A stretch of 9,980 nt of DNA. Source: Myxococcales bacterium (lineage in GTDB: Bacteria > Myxococcota > Polyangia > Polyangiales > Polyangiaceae). The stretch covers positions 1 to 9,980 of the forward strand of contig PLXW01000098.1 of assembly GCA_003151595.1 (NCBI GenBank), given 5' to 3'. The notes beneath the pieces are model-generated. The model did not search any database. It had not been told where the DNA came from and worked only from the letters and a program-made list of their open reading frames with translations. The position numbers were made by a program, and so were the translations under genes. Positions 1 to 8,125 of the stretch are shown piece after piece (position 1 is the stretch's first letter; every line of letters begins with the position of its first letter).

Positions 1-2272
1 AGTGCGTCGCGAAGAGCGCGCGGCAACCGATGACGTCGTGCAGGTGCTCGGCCACCGCCCACGCGATCGAGAGGCCGTCGTACGTGCTCGTGCCGCGGCC
101 GATCTCGTCGAGCACCACGAGCGAACGGTTCGTCGCCCGACGAAGGACGTTCGCCGTCTCCTTCATCTCGACCATGAACGTGCTCTCGCCCTTGGCGAGG
201 TTGTCGCTCGCGCCGACGCGCGTGAGCACGCGGTCGACGACTCCTACGCGCGCGCGCCGTGCGGGCACGAACGAGCCCATCTGCGCGAGGATCACGATGA
301 GCGCCACCTGACGCATCAAGGTCGACTTGCCGGCCATGTTCGGCCCGGTGACGAGCCACAAGCGCGCGTTGCCGTCGTCCGCGTCGGCTTCGGGGGATGC
401 GTCGAGCGTCACGTCGTTGGGAACGAAGCGTCCCGCAGCCGCGAGCCGCTCGACGACGGGGTGGCGGCCGTCTTCGATCACGAGCTCCAGCGAGGCGGTG
501 ACCTCGGGTCGCACGTAGTCCGCGCGATGCGCGATCTCGGCGAGCGCGCTGGCCACGTCCCACTGCGCGATCGTCTGCGCCGCCGCGCGCAGCCGCGCCT
601 CGTGCTTCGCCAGGTCGCGCACCAGCGCCGCGTAGAGCTCGGTCTCGCGCGAGGCGCACCGCTCTTCGGCGTGCGTCATCTTGTCGGCAAGCACGTCGAG
701 CTCTTCGCACGTGAAGCGCTCGCCGTTCGCGATCGTCTGCTTCCGGCGCCACTCGCGCGGCGCCTTGTCGACGTGCGCGCGCGTGACCTCCATGTACCAG
801 CCGAAGACGCGCGTGTAGCGGAGCTTGAGGCTCGCGATCCCGGACGACTCGCGGAGGCGCGTCTCGAGCTCGACGATCATCCGCTGACCATCGCGCGCGA
901 GCAGGCGCGACTCGTCGAGCGCGGCGTCGAAGCCGTCCCGGATCACGTTGCCGTCGCTGGAGCGCGCCGGGGGATCGTCGGCGCAGGCGCGCGCGAGCAA
1001 GTCGTGAACGTCGCGATGCTCGTCCACCCAGGGCGCGTTCGGCGCCACACCGAGCGCGTCGCGCGCGCCGCGATCGGGGCACGCTTCGAGCGCGCTCGCG
1101 ATCGCCGGAAGCTCCGCCAGAGATCGGCGCAGCGCGACCAGATCGCGCGGCGCTGCGCGGTCGACCATGAGCTTCACCGCGAGCCGCTCGAGATCGGCGA
1201 CCTCACCGAGCTTCGCGCGCACCTCCGTCCGCAACCCGGGCTGCGTCACGAACAGCTCGACGGCGTCGAGCCTTCGTCGCACGTCGGCCACGCGCGTCAG
1301 CGGCGCGAGCAGTCGCCGTCGAAGCAAGCGCGCGCCCGGCGCCGTCTTCGTCTCGTCGATCTGCGCGAGCAACGACCCGCGCGTCTCGCCGTCCATCGTT
1401 CGCACCAGCTCCAGGTGGCGCTGCGTCGCTTCGTCGAGAAGCAGCGTGTCGCTCATCATGTACGTCGTCAGCTTCGCGGCCGGGAGCGCCCTCCCGGGCT
1501 CGCACGCGCGCGCCATCGCCACGCACCGCGCCGCCGCCCGCCGCACCACCGGCGTCGCTTCCTTCGCCCGCTGCTCGTCTCGCCCGATCGCCTCGTCGAG
1601 GATCGCGTCCGCTTCGCGCGCGTCGATCGGGCTCTCCTTCTCGTCGCGCACGACCGCGCGCGGCATCGCGTCACGAAGCAGCGCTCCGATCGCCACCGCC
1701 TCGGGGCCCAGGAGCACCTCGCGCGCGTCGAGCCTCACCAGCTCCGCCACCGCCGCGTCGCGATCCACCGCCTCGCACGCCGACAGCTCGCCGGTCGATG
1801 CGTCGAGCGCGCCGATTCCCCAGACGCGGCCGTCGTGCTCCACCGCCACGAGGAACAAGTTCTCGCGCGCAGAGAGCCCCGCGTCGTCGAACACGATCCC
1901 CGGCGTCACCACGCGCACGACCTCGCGTGGGACGATCCCCTTCACCTTCGACGGATCGGCCATCTGCTCGCAGATGGCGACCTTGAACCCTTGCTCCAGC
2001 AGCCGCTGGATATACGCGCTCGCCGCATGATGCGGCACGCCCGCCATCGGGATCTCGTCTTCCGCGCCCTTGTTCCGCGCGGTCAGCGTGAGGTCGAGCG
2101 CGCGCGCCGCGACCACCGCGTCGTCGTGGAACAGCTCGTAGAAGTCCCCCATCCGAAAGAACAGGAGCGCATCGGGATGCGCGCTCTTCGCGGCGAAGAA
2201 CTGCCGCATCACCGGCGTCGGACTCGCGGGCACGCGCGTCTCGGATTTCTGGACGTCGGACTTCGACCCCAT
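1..2272 (-). CDS. mutS: DNA mismatch repair protein MutS (C-terminus cut by window edge)
   Basis: MutS binds mismatches and small loops as a dimer and, driven by ATP, recruits MutL to start strand-directed repair in the cytoplasm. I translated 757 residues from the ATG at 2272. The mismatch-reading Phe-X-Glu is F44-Y45-E46 in MGDFYELF. Domain I spans about 19-130 and the connector about 140-250. The core and levers run from about 275 to 590, with the clamp inserted near 440-525 (FGWYMEV at about 471-498). The ATPase starts near 590. Walker A is GPNMAGKST at 643-651 with K649, and the signature STFMVEM follows. Walker B is LDEIGRGTS with D722/E723. The last complete codon is the His of the ATH switch. 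About 100 residues, including the usual helix-turn-helix and any beta-clamp motif, should lie left of the window. No key residue is missing. The Shine-Dalgarno is weak; the start was chosen by N-terminal match to the family, and M22 is too late. Confidence 0.98.
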   Translation of the reverse strand, partial: MGSKSDVQKSETRVPASPTPVMRQFFAAKSAHPDALLFFRMGDFYELFHDDAVVAARALDLTLTARNKGAEDEIPMAGVPHHAASAYIQRLLEQGFKVAICEQMADPSKVKGIVPREVVRVVTPGIVFDDAGLSARENLFLVAVEHDGRVWGIGALDASTGELSACEAVDRDAAVAELVRLDAREVLLGPEAVAIGALLRDAMPRAVVRDEKESPIDAREADAILDEAIGRDEQRAKEATPVVRRAAARCVAMARACEPGRALPAAKLTTYMMSDTLLLDEATQRHLELVRTMDGETRGSLLAQIDETKTAPGARLLRRRLLAPLTRVADVRRRLDAVELFVTQPGLRTEVRAKLGEVADLERLAVKLMVDRAAPRDLVALRRSLAELPAIASALEACPDRGARDALGVAPNAPWVDEHRDVHDLLARACADDPPARSSDGNVIRDGFDAALDESRLLARDGQRMIVELETRLRESSGIASLKLRYTRVFGWYMEVTRAHVDKAPREWRRKQTIANGERFTCEELDVLADKMTHAEERCASRETELYAALVRDLAKHEARLRAAAQTIAQWDVASALAEIAHRADYVRPEVTASLELVIEDGRHPVVERLAAAGRFVPNDVTLDASPEADADDGNARLWLVTGPNMAGKSTLMRQVALIVILAQMGSFVPARRARVGVVDRVLTRVGASDNLAKGESTFMVEMKETANVLRRATNRSLVVLDEIGRGTSTYDGLSIAWAVAEHLHDVIGCRALFATH

Positions 2273-2287
2273 CGCGCTTCGGCTTCT

Positions 2288-2316
2288 CTCGTAGCGGAAA
2301 CGACCCGCCCGGTCTA
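2288..2316 (-). promoter_or_regulatory. Possible mutS promoter
   Basis: On the minus strand TAGACC (2316-2311, 4 of 6 to TTGACA) is followed after exactly 17 bases by TACGAG (2293-2288, 3 of 6 to TATAAT). A transcript would start near 2281, about 9 bases before the mutS ATG. The hexamers are weak, so mutS may instead be read through from the lipoprotein operon 72 bases upstream. Confidence 0.25.
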
Positions 2317-2318
2317 CG

Positions 2319-2330
2319 CGGCGCGCGCCG
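2319..2330. repeat. GC-only palindrome between lipoprotein gene and mutS
   Basis: CGGCGCGCGCCG is a perfect 12-base palindrome, and it overlaps a second palindrome, GCGCCGGCGC. It lies 14 bases beyond the stop codon of the 1187-residue lipoprotein gene. It could slow polymerase or form a short stem, but no run of T follows on the minus strand, so it is not a convincing intrinsic terminator. Such palindromes are also expected by chance in DNA this GC-rich. Confidence 0.3.
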
Positions 2331-2344
2331 GCGCTGTCACGCGA

Positions 2345-5300
2345 TCAGAAATAAGGCGTGTGCGCTTCGGCGATCGTCCCCAGATCGATCAGGATCAACC
2401 CCTGCGATTCGCCGTCGATGATCGCCAGCTGCCCGAGCGAGTCGATGAACTTCATCGACTGCGGACTGAGCCCCGTGGTCGTCGCCGCCAGGTTGATCTG
2501 CACCGGCGTCAGCTGCCCGCGCGTCGTGAACTTCCACGCCATGTCGCGGACGGGCTGCTTGTCGGCGCAGGATGTCGTCGCGTCCTGTCCGTTCCACACC
2601 AGGAACGAGAACATCGGGTTCCGCAAGGCGAGCGGGCTGTCGCGATCGATCGACGGCACGAACGGCGCGGGACACGCCGCGGTCGCCGTCGATTGCGTCG
2701 CCGGACGCGGGATGGGCACGCCGCGTCCATTCAGCAAGTCCTGCCGCTGATCGCACGACGGCGCGCACCGCTTGTCCGATCCGCTGGCGACGACGTGATG
2801 CAAGAAGCCCACGACCGATCCGTTCGCGCTCCACTCCTGCCCCGAGCGCACGTTGAAGTGCACCTGGTTGTGGAAGCAGCACTGCATGAGCGTGAGGAAC
2901 GGCACGTTGCTCGCGCTGGACGTCACCACTTGTCGCGGCGGCGGCACGTCGCCCTTGTTCGCAGGCTCCGGATACCCGAATCGCCCGAGGACGAGGTGAT
3001 CGTCGTACGCCTCGATGATCGGGAAATCGCGCTCGGCGCTGGGGTTCGTGGGATCGAGCGACTGGCCGTACGTGTTCGCGCAAAGCTTCGCGCGCCGGTT
3101 CTCGGGGATGCCGCTGCTCGCCGGATGGCCCGGATCACTCCAGCACGAGTTCGGAAGCTGCCAGTACGGATCGCTCGGGTCGAGGATGTTGTCCGTGAGC
3201 TGCACGTAGTCGCTCACGCGCTGATCGAAATTCGGAATCGTCGGCAGCCCGTCTTTCGCAAGCTCCGCGTTCGTGGCGTCGGCGCGCTGCGCTCCGATCG
3301 CGAAGTCCTCGACCCCTTTGCGGCAGAAGAGCGCGTTGGTGTTGCTGAGCGACAGCGTCTGGTACGTGCCGTCAGGCGCATCGACGTTCGCGACCACGAG
3401 CGGGTTGCCGCTGTTGTCGTAGAAGCCGGGGAGCTGCCCTTCGTACGTCACGACCCAGTCCTGATCGACCTGGACCTCGGGGTCTTCCCACGCAAAGCGC
3501 ACGCCCGGCAGAGAGCCCGGGATCGACTGCGCCAGCGTGAGCGACGAGAACGGAGTCCCCGTCGCGACGGTCGATGCGTCGCTCCCGCCGTCGCCGGAAG
3601 AGGCTACGCCGGCGTCGGCCGCGAGCGGCGTGACCTCGACGGGCGCGATGACCGGCGTGCGGTTGACGGGATTCTGCTCGGCGGGATTCGACTGCAGCGA
3701 CGGATCGACGAAGTGCGTATCGGTCGGCACGAGGCTGGGGTTCGCCACCGACTGATCGCCTTGCGTCGCGATCGGGGCTCCCGACGCGAAGAGCTGCGGA
3801 GGACCGATGAGCTCCGGCGCATGGATGCCGTTCGTCGTGTCGTTGCGGAGCGCGTAGAGCGATCGCAGACGGTGCGGCGCGCTCACCGGGAAGAACCACT
3901 CCGTCGAGACCGGCGAGGCCGTGTCGTACGGCTGAAAGGCGACGGGAACGCGGTACGGGTTGGTGGGATCGCTCGGATCGGCCAGCGGCTGCGGCGGCGC
4001 GATCGAGCTGAACGGACCTGCGAGCAGCGCGTCGAGCTGAGCGTTGGTCACCGGCGACGAGACGAACGGGTACCCCGAGGGGACGAGCGGATCGGGCCTG
4101 CGGCACGGCGCATCCCAATCATCGACGTCGAGCGTGACCACGTTGCCGTTCGAGAGCGTGACGAACGCGAACACGCCGCGCAGCCGCGTCGGCCCGAGCA
4201 ACAGCGGCTGGTTGCCCGCGTTGGCCCGGTAGTACGCGCCGTCGTCGCTGAAGGGGCCCTGGTCGGCGCTGATGCCGTTGTTGTGGGTCCGTTGCTCGAG
4301 CGTCGGATCGACCGCCGGGTTCGGGTTGCAGAGGAGGCCCGTCTCCGCGGTGAACAGCTGCGTCTCGCCGCTCGCCGTCACCTTCTGCGTGAGCGGCCAG
4401 TCGTGCACGACGAACGAGAGCGCCGCGACCGGCGCGCCGAAGAGCACGCGGTCGGGCGGCTGGAACGGATCGATCTCCGGATGGGGGCGCGTCAGCGGAA
4501 CGTGCGGGCTCGTCGCCGGATCGGTGACGTCGTAAACCATGACGTCCCCTTCCTTCTGATCGATGGCGTAGAGGAAGCGCCTGAAGTCGCGCGTGGTGGG
4601 GCTCACCGCGATCTTGCCGACGCTGACCGCGCGCGACGGACTCGCCACGCTCGTCGCCAGGAGAGGCGCCAGCTCGAGGGGCGCGTTCGGATTCGAGACG
4701 TCGATGACGTGGATGATCGGGAGCTGCGTGTCGGCGACGTAGAGGATCGGGCGCGCGCTCGCCGTGTCGATCGCCGCGGACCCCGCGCGCGGTGCGCCGA
4801 TCGGCCCGGGAAACAGCGGCGCCGGCCCCGCGTCGCTGGCCACGCACGCCACGCCGGTCACCGGCACGTCGCCATCGGTGCCGCCGTCGACATACTTCAC
4901 GCCGTCGTCCCACGCCGGCCCGGCCGTCCATGCCGTGGCCGAGGCCGGAGGCGCGAGCTCGACCACCTTCAGCACGGGGCACGGCTCGAGTGACCCCGGC
5001 GCGATGCTCGACCCCTTCGGATCGAGCGACGGCAAGGTGACGTACTTCCCCGCGCCTCGCATCAGCGGCGCCGGATCGATCGTCACAATCTTCGCGCTGT
5101 TCGCCGTGTCGCCCGGCAGCACCGCGACGAGCACGTACCCGAGCCCCACCGCCGCCGGTGCCACGCCCGGCCCCGCGTCGATCGCGCCCGCATCGCCTGC
5201 GCCCGCATCGCCTGCGCCCGCATCGCCTGCGTCGTCGACTCCGCCTTCACCCGCGTCGGCGTTCGTGTTCGCCCCGCTCGTCGTCGCCGCGACCGCGGTC

Positions 5301-5908
5301 GGCACAACCACGAGCGCGCCGGGCGCTTGCGGCAGCGAGCACGCCGGCCACGTCGTCAGCTTGGGAAGGACGCCGAGCGGCCCCCCGTCGGGCGGCCCCC
5401 CTTGAGAGCTGCCGAGGATGATGGACGACGGAAGCGCGTAGATGGCCGGCGCGTTCGGCGTGGCCGATCCGACGAACGACATGATGCCGTCGGGCGTGAC
5501 CGTGATGTCGCTGGGGAGCGTCCCCACGGGCAGGAAGTTCGTCCCCGGCGTCCCGGGATCTTCGTCGACGACGTAGCCGCCGCTGAGATCGACGAGCGCG
5601 ACCTCGCCCGAGGTCGTCTGCGTGACGAGCGCATAGAGCTGGTACTGAAACAGCGTCCCGTTGTCGCCGTTCGGAACGGGCGCGCACGCGGCCTGCGGCG
5701 CGGGGATGGCGGGGACGATGGGGCGCGAGAGCTCGTCGAGCACGTGGAGACACACGACATCGACGCTCTGCGGTCGCTGAAACGATTGAATCGGAACGCT
5801 GATCGGCGTCGCCGCGCAGCTCGCGAGGAGCGACGTACCCACCGTGCCGGCCACCGCGAGCGCGCCGGCGACGATCGCCGCGCTCCTCCAAGTCCTGAGC
5901 TCGATCAC
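2345..5908 (-). CDS. Large beta-propeller-like outer-membrane or periplasmic lipoprotein, 1187 aa
   Basis: I do not recognise a named family. The N-terminus has a charged start, a hydrophobic run and a lipobox LASC with the lipidated Cys at residue 31. Ala at +2 fits outer-membrane sorting. Blade-like strands of the YVTN/YncE style recur: YALVTQTTSGEVALVDLS (about 91-108), ILYVADTQLPIIHVIDV (about 388-404), FLYAIDQKEGDVMVYDV (about 447-463), FAFVTLSNGNVVTLDV (about 579-594) and LAIIDGESQGLILIDL (about 1160-1175). An Asp-Ala-Gly-rich linker at about 217-248 divides the early blades. About seventeen Cys residues, including a CC pair near 1010, suggest disulfides outside the cytoplasm. A binding or scaffold role is inference. 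The start is GTG, overlapping the preceding stop as GTGA, with AAAGGA five bases upstream, so it is co-translated with its neighbour. The stop is TGA at 2347-2345. Confidence 0.92.
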   Translation of the reverse strand: MIELRTWRSAAIVAGALAVAGTVGTSLLASCAATPISVPIQSFQRPQSVDVVCLHVLDELSRPIVPAIPAPQAACAPVPNGDNGTLFQYQLYALVTQTTSGEVALVDLSGGYVVDEDPGTPGTNFLPVGTLPSDITVTPDGIMSFVGSATPNAPAIYALPSSIILGSSQGGPPDGGPLGVLPKLTTWPACSLPQAPGALVVVPTAVAATTSGANTNADAGEGGVDDAGDAGAGDAGAGDAGAIDAGPGVAPAAVGLGYVLVAVLPGDTANSAKIVTIDPAPLMRGAGKYVTLPSLDPKGSSIAPGSLEPCPVLKVVELAPPASATAWTAGPAWDDGVKYVDGGTDGDVPVTGVACVASDAGPAPLFPGPIGAPRAGSAAIDTASARPILYVADTQLPIIHVIDVSNPNAPLELAPLLATSVASPSRAVSVGKIAVSPTTRDFRRFLYAIDQKEGDVMVYDVTDPATSPHVPLTRPHPEIDPFQPPDRVLFGAPVAALSFVVHDWPLTQKVTASGETQLFTAETGLLCNPNPAVDPTLEQRTHNNGISADQGPFSDDGAYYRANAGNQPLLLGPTRLRGVFAFVTLSNGNVVTLDVDDWDAPCRRPDPLVPSGYPFVSSPVTNAQLDALLAGPFSSIAPPQPLADPSDPTNPYRVPVAFQPYDTASPVSTEWFFPVSAPHRLRSLYALRNDTTNGIHAPELIGPPQLFASGAPIATQGDQSVANPSLVPTDTHFVDPSLQSNPAEQNPVNRTPVIAPVEVTPLAADAGVASSGDGGSDASTVATGTPFSSLTLAQSIPGSLPGVRFAWEDPEVQVDQDWVVTYEGQLPGFYDNSGNPLVVANVDAPDGTYQTLSLSNTNALFCRKGVEDFAIGAQRADATNAELAKDGLPTIPNFDQRVSDYVQLTDNILDPSDPYWQLPNSCWSDPGHPASSGIPENRRAKLCANTYGQSLDPTNPSAERDFPIIEAYDDHLVLGRFGYPEPANKGDVPPPRQVVTSSASNVPFLTLMQCCFHNQVHFNVRSGQEWSANGSVVGFLHHVVASGSDKRCAPSCDQRQDLLNGRGVPIPRPATQSTATAACPAPFVPSIDRDSPLALRNPMFSFLVWNGQDATTSCADKQPVRDMAWKFTTRGQLTPVQINLAATTTGLSPQSMKFIDSLGQLAIIDGESQGLILIDLGTIAEAHTPYF
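5186..5230 (-). repeat. Three exact 15-bp tandem repeats coding for AGDAG
   Basis: The plus-strand unit GCCCGCATCGCCTGC occurs three times without a mismatch at 5186-5200, 5201-5215 and 5216-5230. It is in frame and encodes Ala-Gly-Asp-Ala-Gly three times, at residues 227-241 of the 1187-residue lipoprotein. Gain or loss of a unit would only change linker length. Asp-Ala-Gly linkers are common in extracytoplasmic proteins of Polyangia. Confidence 0.97.
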
Positions 5909-7788
5909 TGCGATCCTTTCGGCTGCGTGGGCACGCCGAGCGTGTACGCGATCGTCTCGAACGTCGATTGCCCGCCGAGTCGATCGTCGTGGAACGACTG
6001 ATCGAGATCGATGACTTGCACGAACGAGTCGGTGAAGCTCGCGATGTACCCAAAGCGATAAGTGCGAAGCGCGGGTTGGCCGTTGAGCGGATCGTTCGCG
6101 TGCGCCGTCGCTTGGATCTTCGTCGCCGCGCGCGGGTCGAACGGCACCGCGGCGTGCGTGGCGACGGCGTCGAGGTCGAAGGGATCGAACGTCATCGCGT
6201 ACGGCCCTGCGCCGGTGCGAATGAGGTTCTCAACGGTCTGCGTATCGGGATCGACGACGTAGATAAGCTGCGAGTCGAAGCAAACGACGAAGACGCGCAG
6301 CGCGTAGTTCCCGTTCTTGTCGACGATCGGAGCAAGGTAGACGTTCGACGGCCCATTGGTGAGCGGCACGTTGCCGAAGAGCGAGAGCGCGTCGGGATCG
6401 TAGGTGCCGTCGCTGCCGTTGGGCGCGCCGATCTGGCCGAGGATGAGCGAAGCCGGCGCGCGGTTGGCGATGAACACGCGCGCGGGAATCTGCGCGCACG
6501 CGACGTACGCCGGATCGGTCTTCGCGGTTCCCGCCGGGAGCGCGAGCTCGCAGGCGCGTCGCGGCGTGTCGTCGATGGCGATGCCGCGCGAGTCGGTGCC
6601 GCTCGCGTTCACGGAGACCGAGAAGGCGCGCTCGCGGATCAAGAACGGACGAAGGTTCGACGACCCGACGCTGATCGCCGCGCCCGCGTCGGCCACGCCG
6701 CCGCCGTCGAAGAGCCCCTGGTACCCTTCGTCGGTGTAGTAGCGGAGCAGATCGATCTCCGCGACCGAGCGGCTCGTCTGAAGGAACGCCGGCCGCAGCG
6801 GGTTCGCGACGTTGTTCGGCACCGCCGCCGGATCGTGCGGGATGGCCACGATGCCGTTGCCGCCGATGGGCACGCCCTGGAGCACGAACTGAATCGTGGG
6901 ATCGAAGTCGTCGAAGCTCGACGACGTGGCGCCCGGCACCGTGCCGCTGAGGAACAAGCTCGTCTCGGTGTCGGTCTGGTGCGTGATCGCGATCGCGGTT
7001 CCGTCGTCGCTCTGCGCCATCCCGAACGGCTCGCCGGGCATCGTGACCTGCCGCGTGTTGCCCGGGTCGTTCAAGCTGCCGGCGTGATGCGCGGCATCGC
7101 AGCGCTCGGTCGTGTCGCGCCCGCAGCCGAGGAAGAACGGGAAGTACGATTTCACCGTGTCGGTCGGCTTGGGGACGCTCGACGTCTGCGCGAGATCGCT
7201 CGCGACGTCGATCCAGGTGAGCGAGGCATCGCCGCGCACCGGCACGAACAAACGCGTTCCGGTCTTGGAGAGCTGGAGATCGGTCGCGAACGCGCCGACG
7301 ACGACCGTGTCCTTCCGGTACCCCTGCGACAGCATCGGCGGGGCGCACGCTTCGCCGATTGGCAAGCGACTCCCCGGGAAGTTCGGATCGGTCGGCGGAG
7401 GATTGATCGGCGTGTCTGGGCAGGCCGCGGCCGACGGCGAACCCGAGGCCCACGGGAGCGACGGATACCCGGCGCTCTGCGCGGCCGGGACGAACGGGTT
7501 GTCGGCGTACGCGCCGACGAGCAAGCGAACCGTGTCGTTGCGAATCGCGTTGAGGTCGTACGACTGAACGGTGCCGCCGTTGTACTGAAGATCGAAGTCC
7601 GAGTTCGCGGCGTAGAGCACGTTCCCGCCGGCCGACACGGCGAGCCCCACCGGGAAGTAAAGCCTGTCCGGCGGAGGCGCGGTCCCGTCGCCGGTCGTGT
7701 AGCAGGCGGCCGCGACGGCCATCGCCACCACTCCGCACGCTGACGCGCCGTGGCGGAGCGCACGGTTGCGCCGCGATCCGCCTGTCAT
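5905..7788 (-). CDS. YncE/YVTN-like beta-propeller lipoprotein, 627 aa
   Basis: This is a secreted lipoprotein of the YncE-like propeller type. From the ATG at 7788, an Arg-rich n-region and a hydrophobic stretch lead to VAAAC, with the likely lipidated Cys at residue 29. Ala at -3 makes the lipobox slightly atypical. Blade motifs are DRLYFPVGLAVSAGGNVLYA near 41, RLFVPVRGDASLTWIDV near 180, GEPFGMAQSDDGTAIAI near 255, and FDSQLIYVVDPDTQTVENLI with AGPYAMTFDP near 520-550. The last is YIASFTDSFVQVIDLD close to the end. No catalytic residues are recognisable; substrate and partner are unknown. The frame also has an ATG at 7803 (632 aa). I prefer 7788 because AAGGGA lies six bases before it, while 7803 has no ribosome site and sits at the predicted transcript start. 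The TGA overlaps the next gene's GTG, so the two proteins probably act together. Confidence 0.9.
   Translation of the reverse strand: MTGGSRRNRALRHGASACGVVAMAVAAACYTTGDGTAPPPDRLYFPVGLAVSAGGNVLYAANSDFDLQYNGGTVQSYDLNAIRNDTVRLLVGAYADNPFVPAAQSAGYPSLPWASGSPSAAACPDTPINPPPTDPNFPGSRLPIGEACAPPMLSQGYRKDTVVVGAFATDLQLSKTGTRLFVPVRGDASLTWIDVASDLAQTSSVPKPTDTVKSYFPFFLGCGRDTTERCDAAHHAGSLNDPGNTRQVTMPGEPFGMAQSDDGTAIAITHQTDTETSLFLSGTVPGATSSSFDDFDPTIQFVLQGVPIGGNGIVAIPHDPAAVPNNVANPLRPAFLQTSRSVAEIDLLRYYTDEGYQGLFDGGGVADAGAAISVGSSNLRPFLIRERAFSVSVNASGTDSRGIAIDDTPRRACELALPAGTAKTDPAYVACAQIPARVFIANRAPASLILGQIGAPNGSDGTYDPDALSLFGNVPLTNGPSNVYLAPIVDKNGNYALRVFVVCFDSQLIYVVDPDTQTVENLIRTGAGPYAMTFDPFDLDAVATHAAVPFDPRAATKIQATAHANDPLNGQPALRTYRFGYIASFTDSFVQVIDLDQSFHDDRLGGQSTFETIAYTLGVPTQPKGSQ
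5914..5919 (-). promoter_or_regulatory. Ribosome binding site of the 1187-aa lipoprotein gene
   Basis: AAAGGA on the minus strand lies five bases before the GTG at 5908, inside the last codons of the upstream gene. It supports GTG as the true start and a coupled re-initiation at the GTGA overlap. Confidence 0.7.
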
Positions 7789-7794
7789 GCTGCG

Positions 7795-7800
7795 TCCCTT
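7795..7800 (-). promoter_or_regulatory. Ribosome binding site deciding the 627-aa lipoprotein start
   Basis: AAGGGA on the minus strand sits six bases before the ATG at 7788. The bases upstream of the alternative ATG at 7803 (GGCTCCGCCCCGC) show no such match. The site itself falls inside the codons that the longer reading would use. Confidence 0.65.
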
Positions 7801-7812
7801 CATGCGGGGCGG

Positions 7813-7841
7813 AGCCTAGTCAGGCCGCCGAGATGTGTCCA
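7813..7841 (-). promoter_or_regulatory. Sigma-70-like promoter of the lipoprotein operon
   Basis: TGGACA (7841-7836) matches TTGACA in five of six bases. It is separated by exactly 17 bases from TAGGCT (7818-7813), which has the T-A-n-n-n-T pattern. Transcription should start around 7807-7805. That leaves about 18 bases of leader before the ATG at 7788 and almost none before 7803. Confidence 0.5.
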
Positions 7842-7868
7842 TGTGATCCGCCGTGCGCGGCGACGCGG

Positions 7869-7900
7869 CGTTCCGTCCCGAACGGCGGGTGGATGGAACG
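7869..7900 (-). terminator. Hairpin after the 54-aa protein gene, possible terminator
   Basis: CGTTCC (7869-7874) and GGAACG (7895-7900) form a six-pair outer stem. Inside it CCCG and CGGG form a second stem around a five-base loop. The hairpin lies about 21 bases past the stop of the small gene and before the lipoprotein promoter. No T tract follows, so it may only protect a 3' end or help Rho-dependent ending. Confidence 0.3.
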
Positions 7901-7921
7901 TGAGACGAGAAGGGCGTGCGA

Positions 7922-8086
7922 CTAGAGATCGAGAATGATGACGCCGCGATGGGCTTCGTCTTCCGTCGTCTCGGGCTTCCGAGGGCGCGGCTGAGGAATG
8001 GGGAGCTCGAGCTGTGGCTGCTCGTAGCGAGCCCGCTCCTCTTCTTCCCGCTTCTTGATCTGCTCGATGATGAAGGGAGGCAACAT
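7922..8086 (-). CDS. Small charged conserved-looking protein, 54 aa
   Basis: The gene runs from ATG at 8086 to TAG at 7924-7922. The protein opens MLPPFIIEQIKKREEEERAR, a hydrophobic cap on a highly charged helix. Then comes a Pro-rich segment (PQLELPIPQPRPRKP, 24-38), an acidic stretch (ETTEDEA), and a hydrophobic tail, GVIILDL. There is no signal peptide or membrane segment, so it is probably cytoplasmic. GAGGAGG lies six bases before the ATG, the best ribosome site in the window, and a promoter is visible upstream. I recall similar short proteins beginning MLPPFIIE(Q/E)I in myxobacteria, with no known function; that is memory, not a search. The helix plus short C-terminal strand suggests a partner-binding peptide, which is inference. 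It is transcribed away from DUF4350-moxR and towards the lipoproteins. Confidence 0.85.
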   Translation of the reverse strand: MLPPFIIEQIKKREEEERARYEQPQLELPIPQPRPRKPETTEDEAHRGVIILDL

Positions 8087-8092
8087 CGCGAT

Positions 8093-8099
8093 CCTCCTC
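8093..8099 (-). promoter_or_regulatory. Strong Shine-Dalgarno of the 54-aa protein gene
   Basis: GAGGAGG on the minus strand is followed by the six-base spacer ATCGCG and then ATG at 8086. It is the strongest translation signal in the window and is the main evidence that the short frame is a real gene. Confidence 0.85.
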
Positions 8100-8125
8100 A
8101 AGTGGCAGCGCCCACGCTCTTCGGC

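Noticed and set aside
2..4993. A 1663-codon open frame on the plus strand
   Set aside because: It lies opposite mutS and the 1187-residue lipoprotein gene. Its translation is an Arg/His/Asp-rich jumble with no domain. In very GC-rich DNA the strand opposite a real gene often lacks stops.
5379..5401. Two GGCCCCCC blocks 15 bases apart
   Set aside because: They encode Gly-Gly-Pro twice in the lipoprotein linker; this is ordinary codon reuse in a low-complexity segment, and the flanks differ.
5968..7743. A 591-codon open frame on the plus strand
   Set aside because: It is antisense to the 627-residue lipoprotein, whose protein has a signal peptide and blade motifs; this frame is Arg-rich and shows no recognisable motif.
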